64,000 nt of DNA from Magnetofaba australis IT-1 (GTDB lineage Bacteria > Pseudomonadota > Magnetococcia > Magnetococcales > Magnetococcaceae), in assembly GCF_002109495.1 (NCBI RefSeq), contig NZ_LVJN01000020.1, positions 666,300 through 730,299 of the forward strand, written 5' to 3'. A program made the translations under genes and the position numbers. Shown in pieces: positions 9,488-19,023 of this stretch (position 1 is its first letter; each line of letters opens with the position of its first letter). The notes under the pieces were generated by a model, which was given only the letters and a program-made list of their open reading frames with translations, ran no database searches and was not told the origin of the DNA.

Positions 9488-10814
9488 GAGGCGGCTTCCG
9501 GGGCGCACAGGCGCTGGACGCCGCCTTGGAAATCGGCCACGCCAACGCTGTCGTGGGGGCCGACGACCTCCAGAGTGAAGAGTCCCCGCCGCACATCGCA
9601 GAAGCGCGGTCCCTCGGCGGTGGTCTCATCCACGCCGAGATTGAACACAAAGTGGCCATTGTTGAGCCGCAAGGTCATATGAAAACGCACCGTGACCACC
9701 GCGCCTGCCGACAGCGGCCCACAGGCGCCGACGCCATCCTGCAGGTCGGTGTTGAGGCCATACGCCTGCACGCCGTCGAGAGTCTTGATGGCGAAGCCGA
9801 AATTGGGCCGCGTCAGGGCTTGCTCGATGCGGAATTTGGCGTAGATTTCGATCTCCTGATTGCGCGGCAGCGCGGGGGGGTCGATCTCTCCGGCGGCGAC
9901 CAGCATGTAGTCGAGCAGAGTCGCGCGGCCATCGCCGATGCGGTAGTGGTGGGGGTTGTAGTTGCGGCGTTGGCTCGGTTGCGCGGCCTCGGGGGCGGCG
10001 CGCAGAAAGGCGTCGACGCAGCCGGGCGGCTCATGCGCCGCCGTCGGCGCCTCCGGGTCGAGCAGCGCAAGGCTGTGGTCGGGGCCGTTGTGGGCGCCGA
10101 ACAGCAGATGTTCGTAGCGGTTGATCGCCTCGGTGACGGGGCCGTCGAAGCGCAATTCGCCCTGTTCGAGCACCATCGCGCGGTCGCACAGGGCGGCGAC
10201 CAGGCGCACATCGTGACTGACGAACAGAATGGTGGCGCCGCCGCCCTGGATCTGGCGCAGGCGCTCAAAGCATTTGGCCTGGAACTGCGCATCGCCCACC
10301 GCCAGCGCCTCATCGATGACCAGAATCTCTGGTTCGGCGTGGATGGCGGCGGCGAACGCCAGTCGCATGTGCATGCCCGAGGAGTAGGTTTTGAGGGGCT
10401 GGTCGAAGTGTGCGCCGATGCCAGCGAAGGCCTGGATCTGCGGCAGGCGGCGCTGCATCTCGGCGCGCGACAGGCCGTGGATGGCGCCATTGAGCAGCAC
10501 GTTGTCGCGGCCGCTGAACTCCGGGTCGAAGCCCGCCCCCAGGGCCAGCAGGGCGGAGACCCGTCCGGCCACGCGCACGCTGCCGGAACTGGGTTGACGC
10601 ACCGCCGAGATGATCTCCAACAGGGTGGTTTTGCCGCTGCCGTTGCGCCCCAGCACGCCCACGGTTTGGCCGCGGGGAATGGAGACGTTGATATTGCGCA
10701 GCGCATGAAAAGGGGGGGGGGCGGGCGGCCAAAGGGGAGCAGCGCCTGTTTGAGGCGCTCGCCTCCGCTGGCGAACATCGGAAAGCTTTTGCAGATGTCG
10801 CGTAGTTCGATCAT
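9484..10814 (-). CDS. wzt: Polysaccharide ABC exporter ATPase with C-terminal carbohydrate-binding domain (Wzt-like), frameshifted at a C-tract
   Basis: The frame that starts at 10814 (ATG, overlapping the upstream stop) reads [20 protein letters not shown] for 31 codons and then enters a run of ten C (10712-10721 on the plus strand as G). The rest of the gene lies in another frame and is intact: GRNGSGKTT Walker [13 protein letters not shown] signature, [11 protein letters not shown] Walker B, LFVSHD H-loop, and from about residue 250 a Wzt-type C-terminal domain that in relatives selects the glycan end. Eight or eleven C would restore one frame of 442-443 residues. So the gene is either off by slippage (phase variation), a recent mutant, or a sequencing error. 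An internal GTG at 10662 would lose the first beta-strands and the A-loop. Confidence 0.85.
10712..10721. repeat. Homopolymer of ten G (C on coding strand) inside the exporter ATPase gene
   Basis: The tract sits at codons 32-35 of the Wzt-like gene, just before the first nucleotide-binding motifs, exactly where the reading frame changes. Length 8 or 11 would give an open frame; length 10 does not. Runs of this length are prone to slipped-strand mispairing and to sequencing error. Confidence 0.85.
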
Positions 10815-13800
10815 GACGCCGAGGCGGCGTCCAGGGCCAGAATCGCCTGTTTGACCGCCTGTTCGCTCTCCCCTTGCAGCAAGCCGGGGATGGCGTCCAG
10901 ATCGGCCTGGTTCAGATCCACCGGGCCGAGGCTCTGCGGCACCCCCAGGAAACGCGCGCCCAGCGCCACCAGGTTATAGGCGTTGAGGGCGCCGAGCAGG
11001 CGCGGGCTGAGGGAATGCGGCGGCGCCAGGGCGGCGACTTGCGCGGCGGCCTGCTCTGGGGTCTCGGCGCGCAGAAAGCCCTCGGGCAGGCGGTTCAGAT
11101 CATCCCATTGGGTCAGATCGATGGCCCCGGCGGCTTGCGGCAGGGCGATGCAAGCGCCCCGATACGCCACCAGATTGTAGCCATCCACACTGCGCAAAAA
11201 CCGCGGCGTCGCCCATTCACGGGCGGCGGCCTCGGTCTGGGCCTGCGCCGCCGCCTGAGCGCGCGCCTTGGCCTGGGCTCGCGCTTGCGCCCGCGCCAGG
11301 GCTTCGGCCTGGGCCTGGGCTTCGGCCTGGGCCTGGGCTTCGGCCTGGGCCTGGGCTTCGGCCTGGGCCTGGGCTTCGGCCTGGGCCTGGGCTTCGGCCT
11401 GGGCCTGGGCTTCGGCCTGCGCCAGGGCTTCGGCCTGGGCTCGCGCTTGGGCCTGCGCTTGGGCCTGCGCTTGGGCCTGTGCTTCGGCCTGGGCCTGCGC
11501 TAGCGCCCGCGCCTGGGTTTCGGCCTGGGCCTGGGCTTCCTGTTGGCGCCGCGCCGCCGCCTGCTGCGCAATGCGCGCGATCAACGATTTGGCGTCCCGC
11601 GCGCGCAGCATGCCCGGTAGATTGGCCAGATCATCGCGCATCCAGTCCACCGCCAGCCCGAACGGCGCGGCGTAACGCCAGCCGTCAAAGCGGACGATGT
11701 TGTGCGCTGCATACACGCACTCAACCTCCGGTTGTGCCTGCGCGCCAACGGCGTGTACGAGGGCCGAGGGCGGCGCGGATGGCAGCGCGAACCAGGCGCC
11801 GTCAAACGCGACCAGATGGGTCGGCGACGCCGTGGGGGCGTCGGGGGTCATGGCGCTGGGGGCGTCGGGCGCAACCGCCGTAGGGGCGTCCTCGGCGGAG
11901 GTTGAGGCGCTGGCCGAGCGGTTTCGATCCTTGCCGGTCTGCACGTTGCGATAGATCAACTCGGCCATGCCGCCCAGTTGAAAACCGGCGGCGTAGAGTC
12001 GGCGCACAATGCGTTCATAGCGCGCCTGCCGCACGCCAGCGTCGATGTCGGGATTGACGCTGCGCCACAGATGCGCCGGGATGGCGCGATAGTACTGCTG
12101 CTTCAGTTGCGCCACATCGCTATCAAAACGGATGCCGTGCTGCTCGGGCTCCTCCCAATAGACGCCGCCATTGGCCAGAATCAGCGGATTGATGTTGCCC
12201 ATGCGGCCAATGTAGGGCTTGAGCTCCTCAATCAGGCGCAAACCTTCGTCGATATCGGTCTCGGTCTCCCCGGGCACGCCCACCACCCAGTTGATCTCGG
12301 TGAAGATGCCCGCCGCATGGCAATCCTGGAGATTCTGGCGGATGTGTTTGATGGCGTAGCCCTTCTTCTGCAACTTCAAGGTGTTGGCCGAGAAGGCGTC
12401 GACCCCGAAGCGCAGCGAAACGAAGCCCGCTTGGCGCAGGGTGTCGAAAAAGGCGCGGTCGCTGTTCTTGTGGATGCGCAGTTGGCCGGTGAATTTGACC
12501 TGCAAACCGCGGTCGATGATGGCGTGACAGATCTCCAGCAGGCGATCGGGCAGGCCGTTGAGATCACTCTCATTGAACATGAACAGCGTACAGCCCTGAG
12601 CGAACAACTGTTCGATCTCATCGACAAAGTTTTCCGCCGAGCGGATGCGCCAGGCGAAGCGTTCGGCGCAGAATGAGCAGCGCGACCAGCGGCAGCCGCG
12701 GCTGGCGATCACCGGGGTGAGGCGATAGCCGTTATAGTTCTGGTACAGCGCCATGTCGCACCAGTCGTATGTGGGGATGCCCAGGGCGTCCAGATCCTCA
12801 GGGCGCTGGCCCGCCACAAAGGGGATCTGCGGGTCGTCGAAACGCGACATCACGCCGGGCAGATTGCGCGGCCGCTCGCCCCGCGCCAGGGCTTGAACCA
12901 GCGGCGCAATGGTCAGGTCGGCCTCGCCTATGCAGACGTAATCGGCGCCCTCGAAGGCGCGCAGGCCGATATCGGCCTGGTAGCAGTGGTAGCCGCCCAC
13001 CACCACCATCAGCTCCGGCAACCCCTGTTTGACGCGCTCGAACAGCCGGCGGGTGAACAGCACGTTGCTTTGGTGGATGGAGAAGCCCAGCGCCTTGGGG
13101 CGCGCGGCGATGATGCGCTGCGCGGTCTGTTCGATGAGGTCGGCGAACAGATCCGCCATCTCCGGCTCGGCCCACAGTTCGTGGTGCTCCACCTGCCAGG
13201 GGTCCTGTGGCAGGGCGCGGCCATCTGCCAGATGGGTGACGCCGCCATGGTCGAACAGACGCTGGATGTGGAAGCGGTGGTACAACACGATATCCAGATC
13301 GAAGATCTGATAGCGCACGCCGCTGCGCTGTAAGGCGTTGTTGAGATAGCCCAGGCCGTTGGGCAGCAGGGCCATATTGCGCGCCGGGGCGTCCATCAGC
13401 AGGAAGTCCAGCCCGGCGTCGAAGGTGATTGCGGGGATCGGCAGCGGATAGATGTGGTGGCCGATGGGGCTCCAGGCGCGCGCGGGCAGGATATCGGCGG
13501 CCAACTCGAGCAGGATCTCCAGGTCGATCAGGCGCACGCCATCGGGCAGGGCATAGCGCGCCTGCATGCGGTTGAACATGCCGCGCTGGGCCACGAATAG
13601 GGTCTGCGCGCCGTCGGGGCGGGGCGCGGCCAACTGTGCGCCCAGCGGTTGCGCCGGGTCCAGCCGCCAGAGGATGTGATCATTGAGTTGCGGGCAAGCC
13701 GCCAGCAACGCCTGGGCGAAAGGGCCTGCGCCATACCAGCTCAACCCCGGCTGGGTCAGCAGATGCGCGCCGAGCCGTTGCAACAGGGCGCGCTCATCGG

Positions 13801-13918
13801 CGGCGCCGTCGAGGCGGAAGCACTGCTGCGCGGAGAAGGCCACGCGCTGGGCCTCGACGGGGTGGTCCGGAGCGTCGGCGAAGGTGAGGCGCGCGCGGCT
13901 GTCGTGCAGTTCGCTCAT
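10811..13918 (-). CDS. B12-binding-domain radical SAM protein with Ala/Gln/Glu repeats and C-terminal YNLV-type modules
   Basis: A 1035-residue protein, about twice the family size. Residues 1-150 are unrecognised; 165-360 form the cobalamin-binding-like Rossmann domain ([14 protein letters not shown]); the radical SAM core follows with an unusual C-x4-C-x2-C cluster motif CRWSRCSFC near 407-417 and [15 protein letters not shown] further on. After residue 690 come four short related modules ([21 protein letters not shown]...[16 protein letters not shown]...; YNLVALG...IPGLL) separated by an Ala/Gln/Glu-rich helix (about 786-901). Start and stop overlap both neighbours as ATGA, so it is coupled to the glycosyltransferase before and the exporter ATPase after. 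It probably tailors the exported glycan; reaction unknown. Confidence 0.85.
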   Translation of the reverse strand: MSELHDSRARLTFADAPDHPVEAQRVAFSAQQCFRLDGAADERALLQRLGAHLLTQPGLSWYGAGPFAQALLAACPQLNDHILWRLDPAQPLGAQLAAPRPDGAQTLFVAQRGMFNRMQARYALPDGVRLIDLEILLELAADILPARAWSPIGHHIYPLPIPAITFDAGLDFLLMDAPARNMALLPNGLGYLNNALQRSGVRYQIFDLDIVLYHRFHIQRLFDHGGVTHLADGRALPQDPWQVEHHELWAEPEMADLFADLIEQTAQRIIAARPKALGFSIHQSNVLFTRRLFERVKQGLPELMVVVGGYHCYQADIGLRAFEGADYVCIGEADLTIAPLVQALARGERPRNLPGVMSRFDDPQIPFVAGQRPEDLDALGIPTYDWCDMALYQNYNGYRLTPVIASRGCRWSRCSFCAERFAWRIRSAENFVDEIEQLFAQGCTLFMFNESDLNGLPDRLLEICHAIIDRGLQVKFTGQLRIHKNSDRAFFDTLRQAGFVSLRFGVDAFSANTLKLQKKGYAIKHIRQNLQDCHAAGIFTEINWVVGVPGETETDIDEGLRLIEELKPYIGRMGNINPLILANGGVYWEEPEQHGIRFDSDVAQLKQQYYRAIPAHLWRSVNPDIDAGVRQARYERIVRRLYAAGFQLGGMAELIYRNVQTGKDRNRSASASTSAEDAPTAVAPDAPSAMTPDAPTASPTHLVAFDGAWFALPSAPPSALVHAVGAQAQPEVECVYAAHNIVRFDGWRYAAPFGLAVDWMRDDLANLPGMLRARDAKSLIARIAQQAAARRQQEAQAQAETQARALAQAQAEAQAQAQAQAQAQARAQAEALAQAEAQAQAEAQAQAEAQAQAEAQAQAEAQAQAEAQAQAEALARAQARAQAKARAQAAAQAQTEAAAREWATPRFLRSVDGYNLVAYRGACIALPQAAGAIDLTQWDDLNRLPEGFLRAETPEQAAAQVAALAPPHSLSPRLLGALNAYNLVALGARFLGVPQSLGPVDLNQADLDAIPGLLQGESEQAVKQAILALDAASAS
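11301..11444. repeat. 18-bp tandem repeat (six perfect, two imperfect units) inside a radical SAM gene
   Basis: The unit GCTTCGGCCTGGGCCTGG recurs perfectly from 11301 to 11408 and imperfectly to 11444. Being a multiple of three it encodes the hexapeptide QAQAEA on the minus strand and can change copy number without frameshift. Related but degenerate units extend the low-complexity segment to about 11215-11560. Confidence 0.9.
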
Positions 13919-15612
13919 GAGGGTTGTTCGGTCAGGCCCCAGATCAGGATCATCCGCTTCATGGCGTTATGGGCGCTGATCTGCGCGTGGTGGCGATGGT
14001 AGAACGCCGTGGGGACGATGAAGTGGCGCGCGCTGTCGTCGGCTTCGAAGGCGTCCAGCAGGGAGGCGATGGCCATCGCCTCCTCCGACGGCAGGATGGC
14101 GAAGCGGGCGGCGGGGATTAGCCCCAGACGCTGCGCCCACTGCAGCGCACGGCGGGGGTTGTCGCGCTCCAGCAGCAGAGTCAGCTCCTCGCCGCGCAGG
14201 GGGTGCGGGGCGTAGTGGGTGAGATTGTGGATGGTCATGGCCAGGCTCACCAGTTGCTCGCGCTCGGCGCGACTGGCGGCCAGAGCGGCGCGCAGAGCGC
14301 GGGGCAGGCGCGCTGCGGCGGCGATGGCGTAGGCCAGCCCGCCCACGGCGAACAGGCTCATCTTCAGCGCCGGGGGCAGCAGGTGCACGCTTCTGTTCAA
14401 GCGCCGCTCCAGCTTGCTGAGGACGTCAAAAGCGAGGTGGTCGGCCAGTGCAAACAGGGTCATCAGCCGCCGCAAGGCGGGCGGCGTGGCGGCGTCGATG
14501 CGCGCCTTGGTCTCTTCAATATCATGCCCTTCGAACGGCGCGCCGAGCCCCTGGCCGTCGCGGCTGAGGGCCTCCTTGTCGCTCAAGGGGTAGGCCAGGA
14601 CGCGGTCCACCTCAGCCACCAGTTGAAAGCCGTGGTGGTTGCCCATAGGGCGCTTGTAGTCGTTCCAGCGTTTGAGCGCGCCGTTGGCGGCGATCCAATC
14701 CACATCCCACTCCTGCTGGAATTTGGGGTCGATCAGATGCGCGGCGACGTCGTCGAAACTGTGCGCCTGGCCGGTGCGCAGCATGCGGATGGCGGCGTTC
14801 TCCAGCAGCGGCGCGATGCGCCCGGTGTCCAGCGCCTCCAGCGAAGTGGAGGACATGTGGCGGCCGTCGTGGGGGCCCAGATAGTTGTCCGCGCCGGCCT
14901 GTCCCGGGTGCCAGGTGTGGTAGAGGAACTCATCCATCTCCCACACTTCGCGATGGCCGTGGTTGAGCAGGCGGAAGGTCATGTCGTAGGGGCCGCAGAT
15001 GTGGCCCAGATAGTCGATATGCTCGTCGGCGCCGCCGATGGCGATGAGGTGATCGCGGCGGGCGCACATGCAGGCGCCGTAGTTGCGCGTATGCAGCGGG
15101 TCCTCCTCATTGAGCACGCCGGCGGTGCGGCCATCCACATTGTTGATGCAGCCGGGGCCCAACACCTCTTCGAAGGGGGGGAAGCGGAACGGGTAGAGAT
15201 CGCGCCGCATATTGCGGAACTGATCCATGTGATAGACCGAGTCCGGCTCCCGCTCGAAGTGGCGGATGATGGTGTCGATGAAGTTGGGACGCACCATGGC
15301 GTCGGAGTCGCCGATCATCACCACCGGGCTGCTGGCCAGGGTGATGCCGACGTTATACATCAAGTGCTTGTGGTAGTAGCAAGTCCGCGGCATATCCAGT
15401 TGCAGCCACAGATCCACCTGATCGGCGTAGGCGTCGATGCCGTCATAACGGCGCGCGTAGTACTCGATGATGATGACTTCAAAGTCGTCGCGGGGGACCG
15501 TCTGCTGGCGCAGATAGTGGAGCAGGTGAAAACTTTCGCGCACGCTCCAATCCAGCAGGATGAGGCTGACTTTGGCGTGTTTTCTGGGGCTGCGTTTATG
15601 GAATTTCATCAT
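13915..15612 (-). CDS. Glycosyltransferase family 2-like protein
   Basis: A 565-residue cytoplasmic protein with a GT-A-type N-terminal domain: [21 protein letters not shown] (about 14-34, first strand), MIGDSDAMV (about 98-106) as the DXD-like metal site, and a [21 protein letters not shown] acceptor-binding region. Family members transfer sugars from nucleotide donors to lipid-linked glycans. The last 180 residues are helical and unrecognised. It ends overlapping the large radical SAM gene (ATGA). Two adjacent ATG codons (15612, 15609) are possible starts; neither has a strong ribosome-binding site. A seven-G run within the gene (15175-15181) keeps the frame open. Confidence 0.75.
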   Translation of the reverse strand: MMKFHKRSPRKHAKVSLILLDWSVRESFHLLHYLRQQTVPRDDFEVIIIEYYARRYDGIDAYADQVDLWLQLDMPRTCYYHKHLMYNVGITLASSPVVMIGDSDAMVRPNFIDTIIRHFEREPDSVYHMDQFRNMRRDLYPFRFPPFEEVLGPGCINNVDGRTAGVLNEEDPLHTRNYGACMCARRDHLIAIGGADEHIDYLGHICGPYDMTFRLLNHGHREVWEMDEFLYHTWHPGQAGADNYLGPHDGRHMSSTSLEALDTGRIAPLLENAAIRMLRTGQAHSFDDVAAHLIDPKFQQEWDVDWIAANGALKRWNDYKRPMGNHHGFQLVAEVDRVLAYPLSDKEALSRDGQGLGAPFEGHDIEETKARIDAATPPALRRLMTLFALADHLAFDVLSKLERRLNRSVHLLPPALKMSLFAVGGLAYAIAAAARLPRALRAALAASRAEREQLVSLAMTIHNLTHYAPHPLRGEELTLLLERDNPRRALQWAQRLGLIPAARFAILPSEEAMAIASLLDAFEADDSARHFIVPTAFYHRHHAQISAHNAMKRMILIWGLTEQPS

Positions 15613-16051
15613 CGACGTTCGTGTGGTGCGGGCGGATCCAAAGCAACAGAGATGGAGTAATCAGCCAAAAATGTGGGTTGGGCCCCAGGGCTCACTGCGC
15701 GCCCTGCCCAGGCGGTCGGGCGGCGGGCCGACTCCAGAGCGCGGCGCTGTGGGCGCGACGATGCGAGCATCCGCCCAAGGTCACTGTGCGGCGGGATAAT
15801 TCCCGGCGAGAGGGTCCGTTGCAACGCCGATAAAACGTCCTTCGGAAGATAGCAGATCATACGCCCCAAGTCGACCAATTGTGCGGCGCTGCGGGGCCGC
15901 CTTAGAGGACGTCGCCGCGGGTGCTGGGATCGCGCGATTTGGGGCTGTTCAGCGGGGAGCGAGGAGTGTCGCTGAAGCGCGGCGCGGCGCGTCCGCCGAG
16001 CTTGGCGCAAGACGCCTCCAGCCGCCCGCCGCCCGCGGACGCAAGGGGGGC
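15613..16051. other. Intergenic region of 439 bases between two minus-strand glycosyltransferase genes
   Basis: The stretch is very GC-rich near the upstream gene and less so near 15800-15870. An open frame on the minus strand can be drawn through it, but its composition (Arg/Pro-rich, no recognisable domain) looks like chance. It should hold the promoter of the gene starting at 15612; I see no strong -35/-10 pair, RNA gene or repeat. Confidence 0.5.
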
Positions 16052-18070
16052 TCACGGCTGTGGACTCCGTGGCGGATGGGGCCAGATCGGCGCAGTCTGC
16101 ACAAGCGCTGCAGCGGGCGGCGCGGCGCGCTCCGGCTCCGGGGTGGGGGTGAGATGATCCCTGCTCAGCAACGGGCTGAAGAAGAGGTCGGGCGGATTGC
16201 GGCGCAAGCGCGCGCCATGTTTGTGCAGAAAATGGCGCGTGTCCTGGGGGTGGGGGTCGCCCAACGATTTGCCCCGGGTGGCCGATTCGTGGTGGGTCAT
16301 CACAGTGTGGCCGTCATACACGATGGCGTACCCGGCGTCGCCCACGCGCAGGCAGAGGTCGACGTCGTTATAGCCCACCGCCAGTTGCTCATCGAAGCCG
16401 CCCACTTCCTCGAACACGCGGCGACGCATTAGCAGGCACGCGCCGGTTAGCGCGCTGACCTGGGCGCAGTGGGTGAGGTGGCCGTCGCGGCCGGGATTGC
16501 GCGCGCCGTCGGGCCCTCTGACTGGCTGAAACTTGCCCACATGGTCGCAGTGACGCCACAGCCCCAGAACCAGCCCCGCATGCTGCGCGCGGCCATCGGG
16601 ATACTGCAACAGCGGACCCACCGCGCCGACGTCGGCGCGGGCGGCCAGCCCGGTCAGGCGCGTCAACCAGTCGCCGTTCAGCGCCTCCACGTCATCGTTC
16701 AAGAACAGCAGAAAGTCGCACGCGGGATCGGCCAGTTCAGCGGCCAGATTGTTGAAACGGGCGAAGTTGAACGGCCCCGTCACGCGTTGCACGCTGTGGT
16801 GGGCGGCCAGCTCGGCCAGATAGGCGCGGGTTGCGGGGGCGCGGCTGGCGTGGTCGAGAATGATGAGGCGATAGCGCGCGGGGTCGCAGCTGCGGGCGAT
16901 GCTCTCCACGCAGCGGCGCAGATGCGCGACATTGTCGCGGGTGGGGATGATGATGGCGACGCGGGCCTCTTGCGGCGCGGGCCAGCGCCAGACGATGCCG
17001 GGCGGCGCGCTCTGGCGGTCGGGCTCCGGCGCGGCCTGGGGCCAGCGCGTCGCCAGCAGCGCGCGCAAACTCTGTAACTCCGCCGCGCTGGGCGGCGGCG
17101 CGGGCGGGGCGAGGCACAGCAGCGCGCTCACATGGGCGATGCGCTGACACAGCGGCAGCAGACGCAGCAGCGCCGCCAGGGTCAGCGGCGTTTCGGCGTC
17201 GGCGACGGTTGTGGCGACCACACCGGCGCGAGCGGCGATATCGCGCCGCACCGCGACCACGCCGCCCAACTCCGGCGCGCTGAGAAAACGCTCCAGGCAG
17301 AAGCGCCCGCGCAGCGCCAGTTGGCCGGATTTCGGTCCGCTGCGCACAAACAGATCGCCGCAGATCAGCTCCGCCCCTGACTCCCGCGCTCCGTGCGCCA
17401 ACTGCGCGCGGGCGTCGGGCGTCAGTTCAGCCCCGGCGCGGCGCAGAATGAGGTAGTCGGCCAGGGCGGCGTCGGCGGCGGGCGTGGGCGTCGGGTCGAT
17501 CGCGGCCAGATAGCGCTGCAGCCACCAGAAATCGGGGATGGCGTCGTCCGCCGCCGTCCGCCCCAGGGGTTTGGTCAAGCGGCGGGTGAGTCCGGCGGCG
17601 CCCTCATGGTGCAGGATGCGCCACGCCGCCGGCAGCGCGCCGCGCGCATTGATTCCCTGCGCCGCCACCGAGCGCAGCATGCGCCAGACGCTGCGCCGCG
17701 CCAACGGAGCGAGGGCCGCGCACAGTCGTCGCGCCAGGCGCTGCGGCGCAGGCAGGGGCTGTATGATGATCTGTGCGGCATGGGCCAGCGGCAGGCGCCA
17801 GGGAGTGAGCTGCAGGGTGATCTGGTGGGCGTCGGCGGGCAGATGGATCGCCGCCTGCGCCGGTGAGCGATCCACAAACGGCAGGCGGCGCGTCTGCGCC
17901 CGGGCGTGTGCGTCGCGCCACTGCAGGGTGGGCCAGAATGGATGCGCGACGCTGGCCCCGATGAGGGTCACGCGCCGCCACCCGGACCCGTCGGGCAGAG
18001 GGTGGCGGGCGTGGGGCGCGGCGGCGTCCACGCACAGGCGCAGCGTGGGGGGCGCCAACGGACGTCTCAT
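16052..18070 (-). CDS. Glycosyltransferase family 2, with long N-terminal extension
   Basis: A 672-residue protein whose second half is a clear GT2 domain: VAIIIPTRDNVAHLRRCVES (near 370), LLFLNDDVEALNGDWL with the DXD-type site (near 455), TGACLLMRRRVFEEVGGFDE and VGYNDVDLCLRV (acceptor and base region). This arrangement is common in rhamnan/galactan-type O-chain transferases. The first 350 residues are Ala/Arg-rich and carry a second, degenerate GT-A-like stretch (ADYLILRRAGAELTPDA). The ATG at 18070 overlaps the stop of the lipoprotein gene (ATGA) and is preferred to a start 16 codons upstream. A 439-base gap separates it from the next gene. Confidence 0.8.
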   Translation of the reverse strand: MRRPLAPPTLRLCVDAAAPHARHPLPDGSGWRRVTLIGASVAHPFWPTLQWRDAHARAQTRRLPFVDRSPAQAAIHLPADAHQITLQLTPWRLPLAHAAQIIIQPLPAPQRLARRLCAALAPLARRSVWRMLRSVAAQGINARGALPAAWRILHHEGAAGLTRRLTKPLGRTAADDAIPDFWWLQRYLAAIDPTPTPAADAALADYLILRRAGAELTPDARAQLAHGARESGAELICGDLFVRSGPKSGQLALRGRFCLERFLSAPELGGVVAVRRDIAARAGVVATTVADAETPLTLAALLRLLPLCQRIAHVSALLCLAPPAPPPSAAELQSLRALLATRWPQAAPEPDRQSAPPGIVWRWPAPQEARVAIIIPTRDNVAHLRRCVESIARSCDPARYRLIILDHASRAPATRAYLAELAAHHSVQRVTGPFNFARFNNLAAELADPACDFLLFLNDDVEALNGDWLTRLTGLAARADVGAVGPLLQYPDGRAQHAGLVLGLWRHCDHVGKFQPVRGPDGARNPGRDGHLTHCAQVSALTGACLLMRRRVFEEVGGFDEQLAVGYNDVDLCLRVGDAGYAIVYDGHTVMTHHESATRGKSLGDPHPQDTRHFLHKHGARLRRNPPDLFFSPLLSRDHLTPTPEPERAAPPAAALVQTAPIWPHPPRSPQP

Positions 18071-19023
18071 CGGGCGGCGGCGGCGGATTGGGTCTGCTCG
18101 CCCAGCAGACGCGGCCACTGCTCGGCCCAGCAGCAGTGGTGGTCGAACGCCGACATGATGCGCAGATGCGCGCGCGGGCTATTGAGCGCGCGCATGTAGC
18201 GGCGCGCCACATAGGGCGGTACGACGTCATCGCGCGCGCCGACCCAGTGCCACTGGGGAATGCTGCGCAGGCGGTCGACGAAGTCCACCGGATTGAGGGA
18301 GCCGCGCAGCGGGGCCAGATGCTCGCCCTCGCTCCAGGTCTGATGGTCCAGATTGCCCGCAATGGTGGTCACCCGGGTGACGTCGTCGCGGCGCGCCGCC
18401 AGCAGCAGCGCCACGGCCGCGCCGCCGGAGTAGCCATACAGATGCAGGGATTGCACCTCGGGATAGGCGGCTTTGAGCTGGTCCAGCGCCTGGTTCATGG
18501 CCGCCACCGCCGCTTCGCCGAAGCGGTGCGAGGTCCACAGACGGGGGTGACACTGGCGCTGCATCTGCGTCGGGGTGAGATAGTGACAGGGACGCGCCAG
18601 CCACGCCACGGGGCCCTGGTTGACGGGGTGTTGCAGCGCCAGCCGCAGCGCTGTGGGGTCGCTGGGGGTGGGGTCGGGCGAGATTTCGCGCGGTCCCAGA
18701 AAGGCCATTCCGTCGCCCTCCAGATAGAGGGAGAGCACAGCGCCCTCTGAATGTGCGGCGGGGGGGCTCAAGGCGGCGCGCAGGCTAAACGACCCGGCGG
18801 CGATGGGGCGCAGACTCCAGGCCTGGGCGCGGGTTAGCACATCGGGCTTGCGATGGCGCGGGGTGAGGGCGTCGCTGGCGCAGGCGCTCAACATCACGCT
18901 CAAAACGACCAAGGCTGCCGTTTGCGCGGCAGCCTTGGCGATTTCGATGCGATGATTCAGCGCGCGGCGATCAGAAGTTGATGCGCACCGTGCCGCTGAG
19001 TTTGTGGCTGGTGAGGTTCTCAC
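18067..19023 (-). CDS. Lipoprotein of the alpha/beta-hydrolase type
   Basis: Up to 318 residues. A hydrophobic stretch AALVVLSVMLSAC ends in a lipobox with the lipidated Cys, followed by an alpha/beta-hydrolase-like domain with the nucleophile elbow GYSGG and GNLDHQ, and a late His region FDHH. A serine esterase/lipase acting in the periplasm is the likely role; it may trim acyl groups from the surface glycan, but that is inference. The ATG at 19023 overlaps the autotransporter gene by 53 bases; a later start is possible, but no ATG, GTG or TTG with a good Shine-Dalgarno leaves a proper signal peptide. Its stop overlaps the following glycosyltransferase start. Confidence 0.7.
   Translation of the reverse strand: MRTSPATNSAARCASTSDRRALNHRIEIAKAAAQTAALVVLSVMLSACASDALTPRHRKPDVLTRAQAWSLRPIAAGSFSLRAALSPPAAHSEGAVLSLYLEGDGMAFLGPREISPDPTPSDPTALRLALQHPVNQGPVAWLARPCHYLTPTQMQRQCHPRLWTSHRFGEAAVAAMNQALDQLKAAYPEVQSLHLYGYSGGAAVALLLAARRDDVTRVTTIAGNLDHQTWSEGEHLAPLRGSLNPVDFVDRLRSIPQWHWVGARDDVVPPYVARRYMRALNSPRAHLRIMSAFDHHCCWAEQWPRLLGEQTQSAAAAR
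18911..18936 (-). terminator. Rho-independent-like hairpin after the autotransporter gene
   Basis: AAGGCTGCCG and CGGCAGCCTT form a perfect 10-bp stem with a six-base loop, 35 bases past the autotransporter stop, followed on the minus strand by GGTCGTTTTG, a short T-run. It lies inside the signal-peptide region of the lipoprotein frame, so termination there would control expression of the genes downstream. Confidence 0.6.

Noticed and set aside
11301-11444. 18-bp repeats as CRISPR array
   Set aside because: Units are directly adjacent with no spacers and encode an in-frame hexapeptide.
15609-16055. 148-codon frame in the gap between two glycosyltransferase genes
   Set aside because: Arg/Pro-rich, no domain or ribosome-binding site; typical of chance frames at this GC content.
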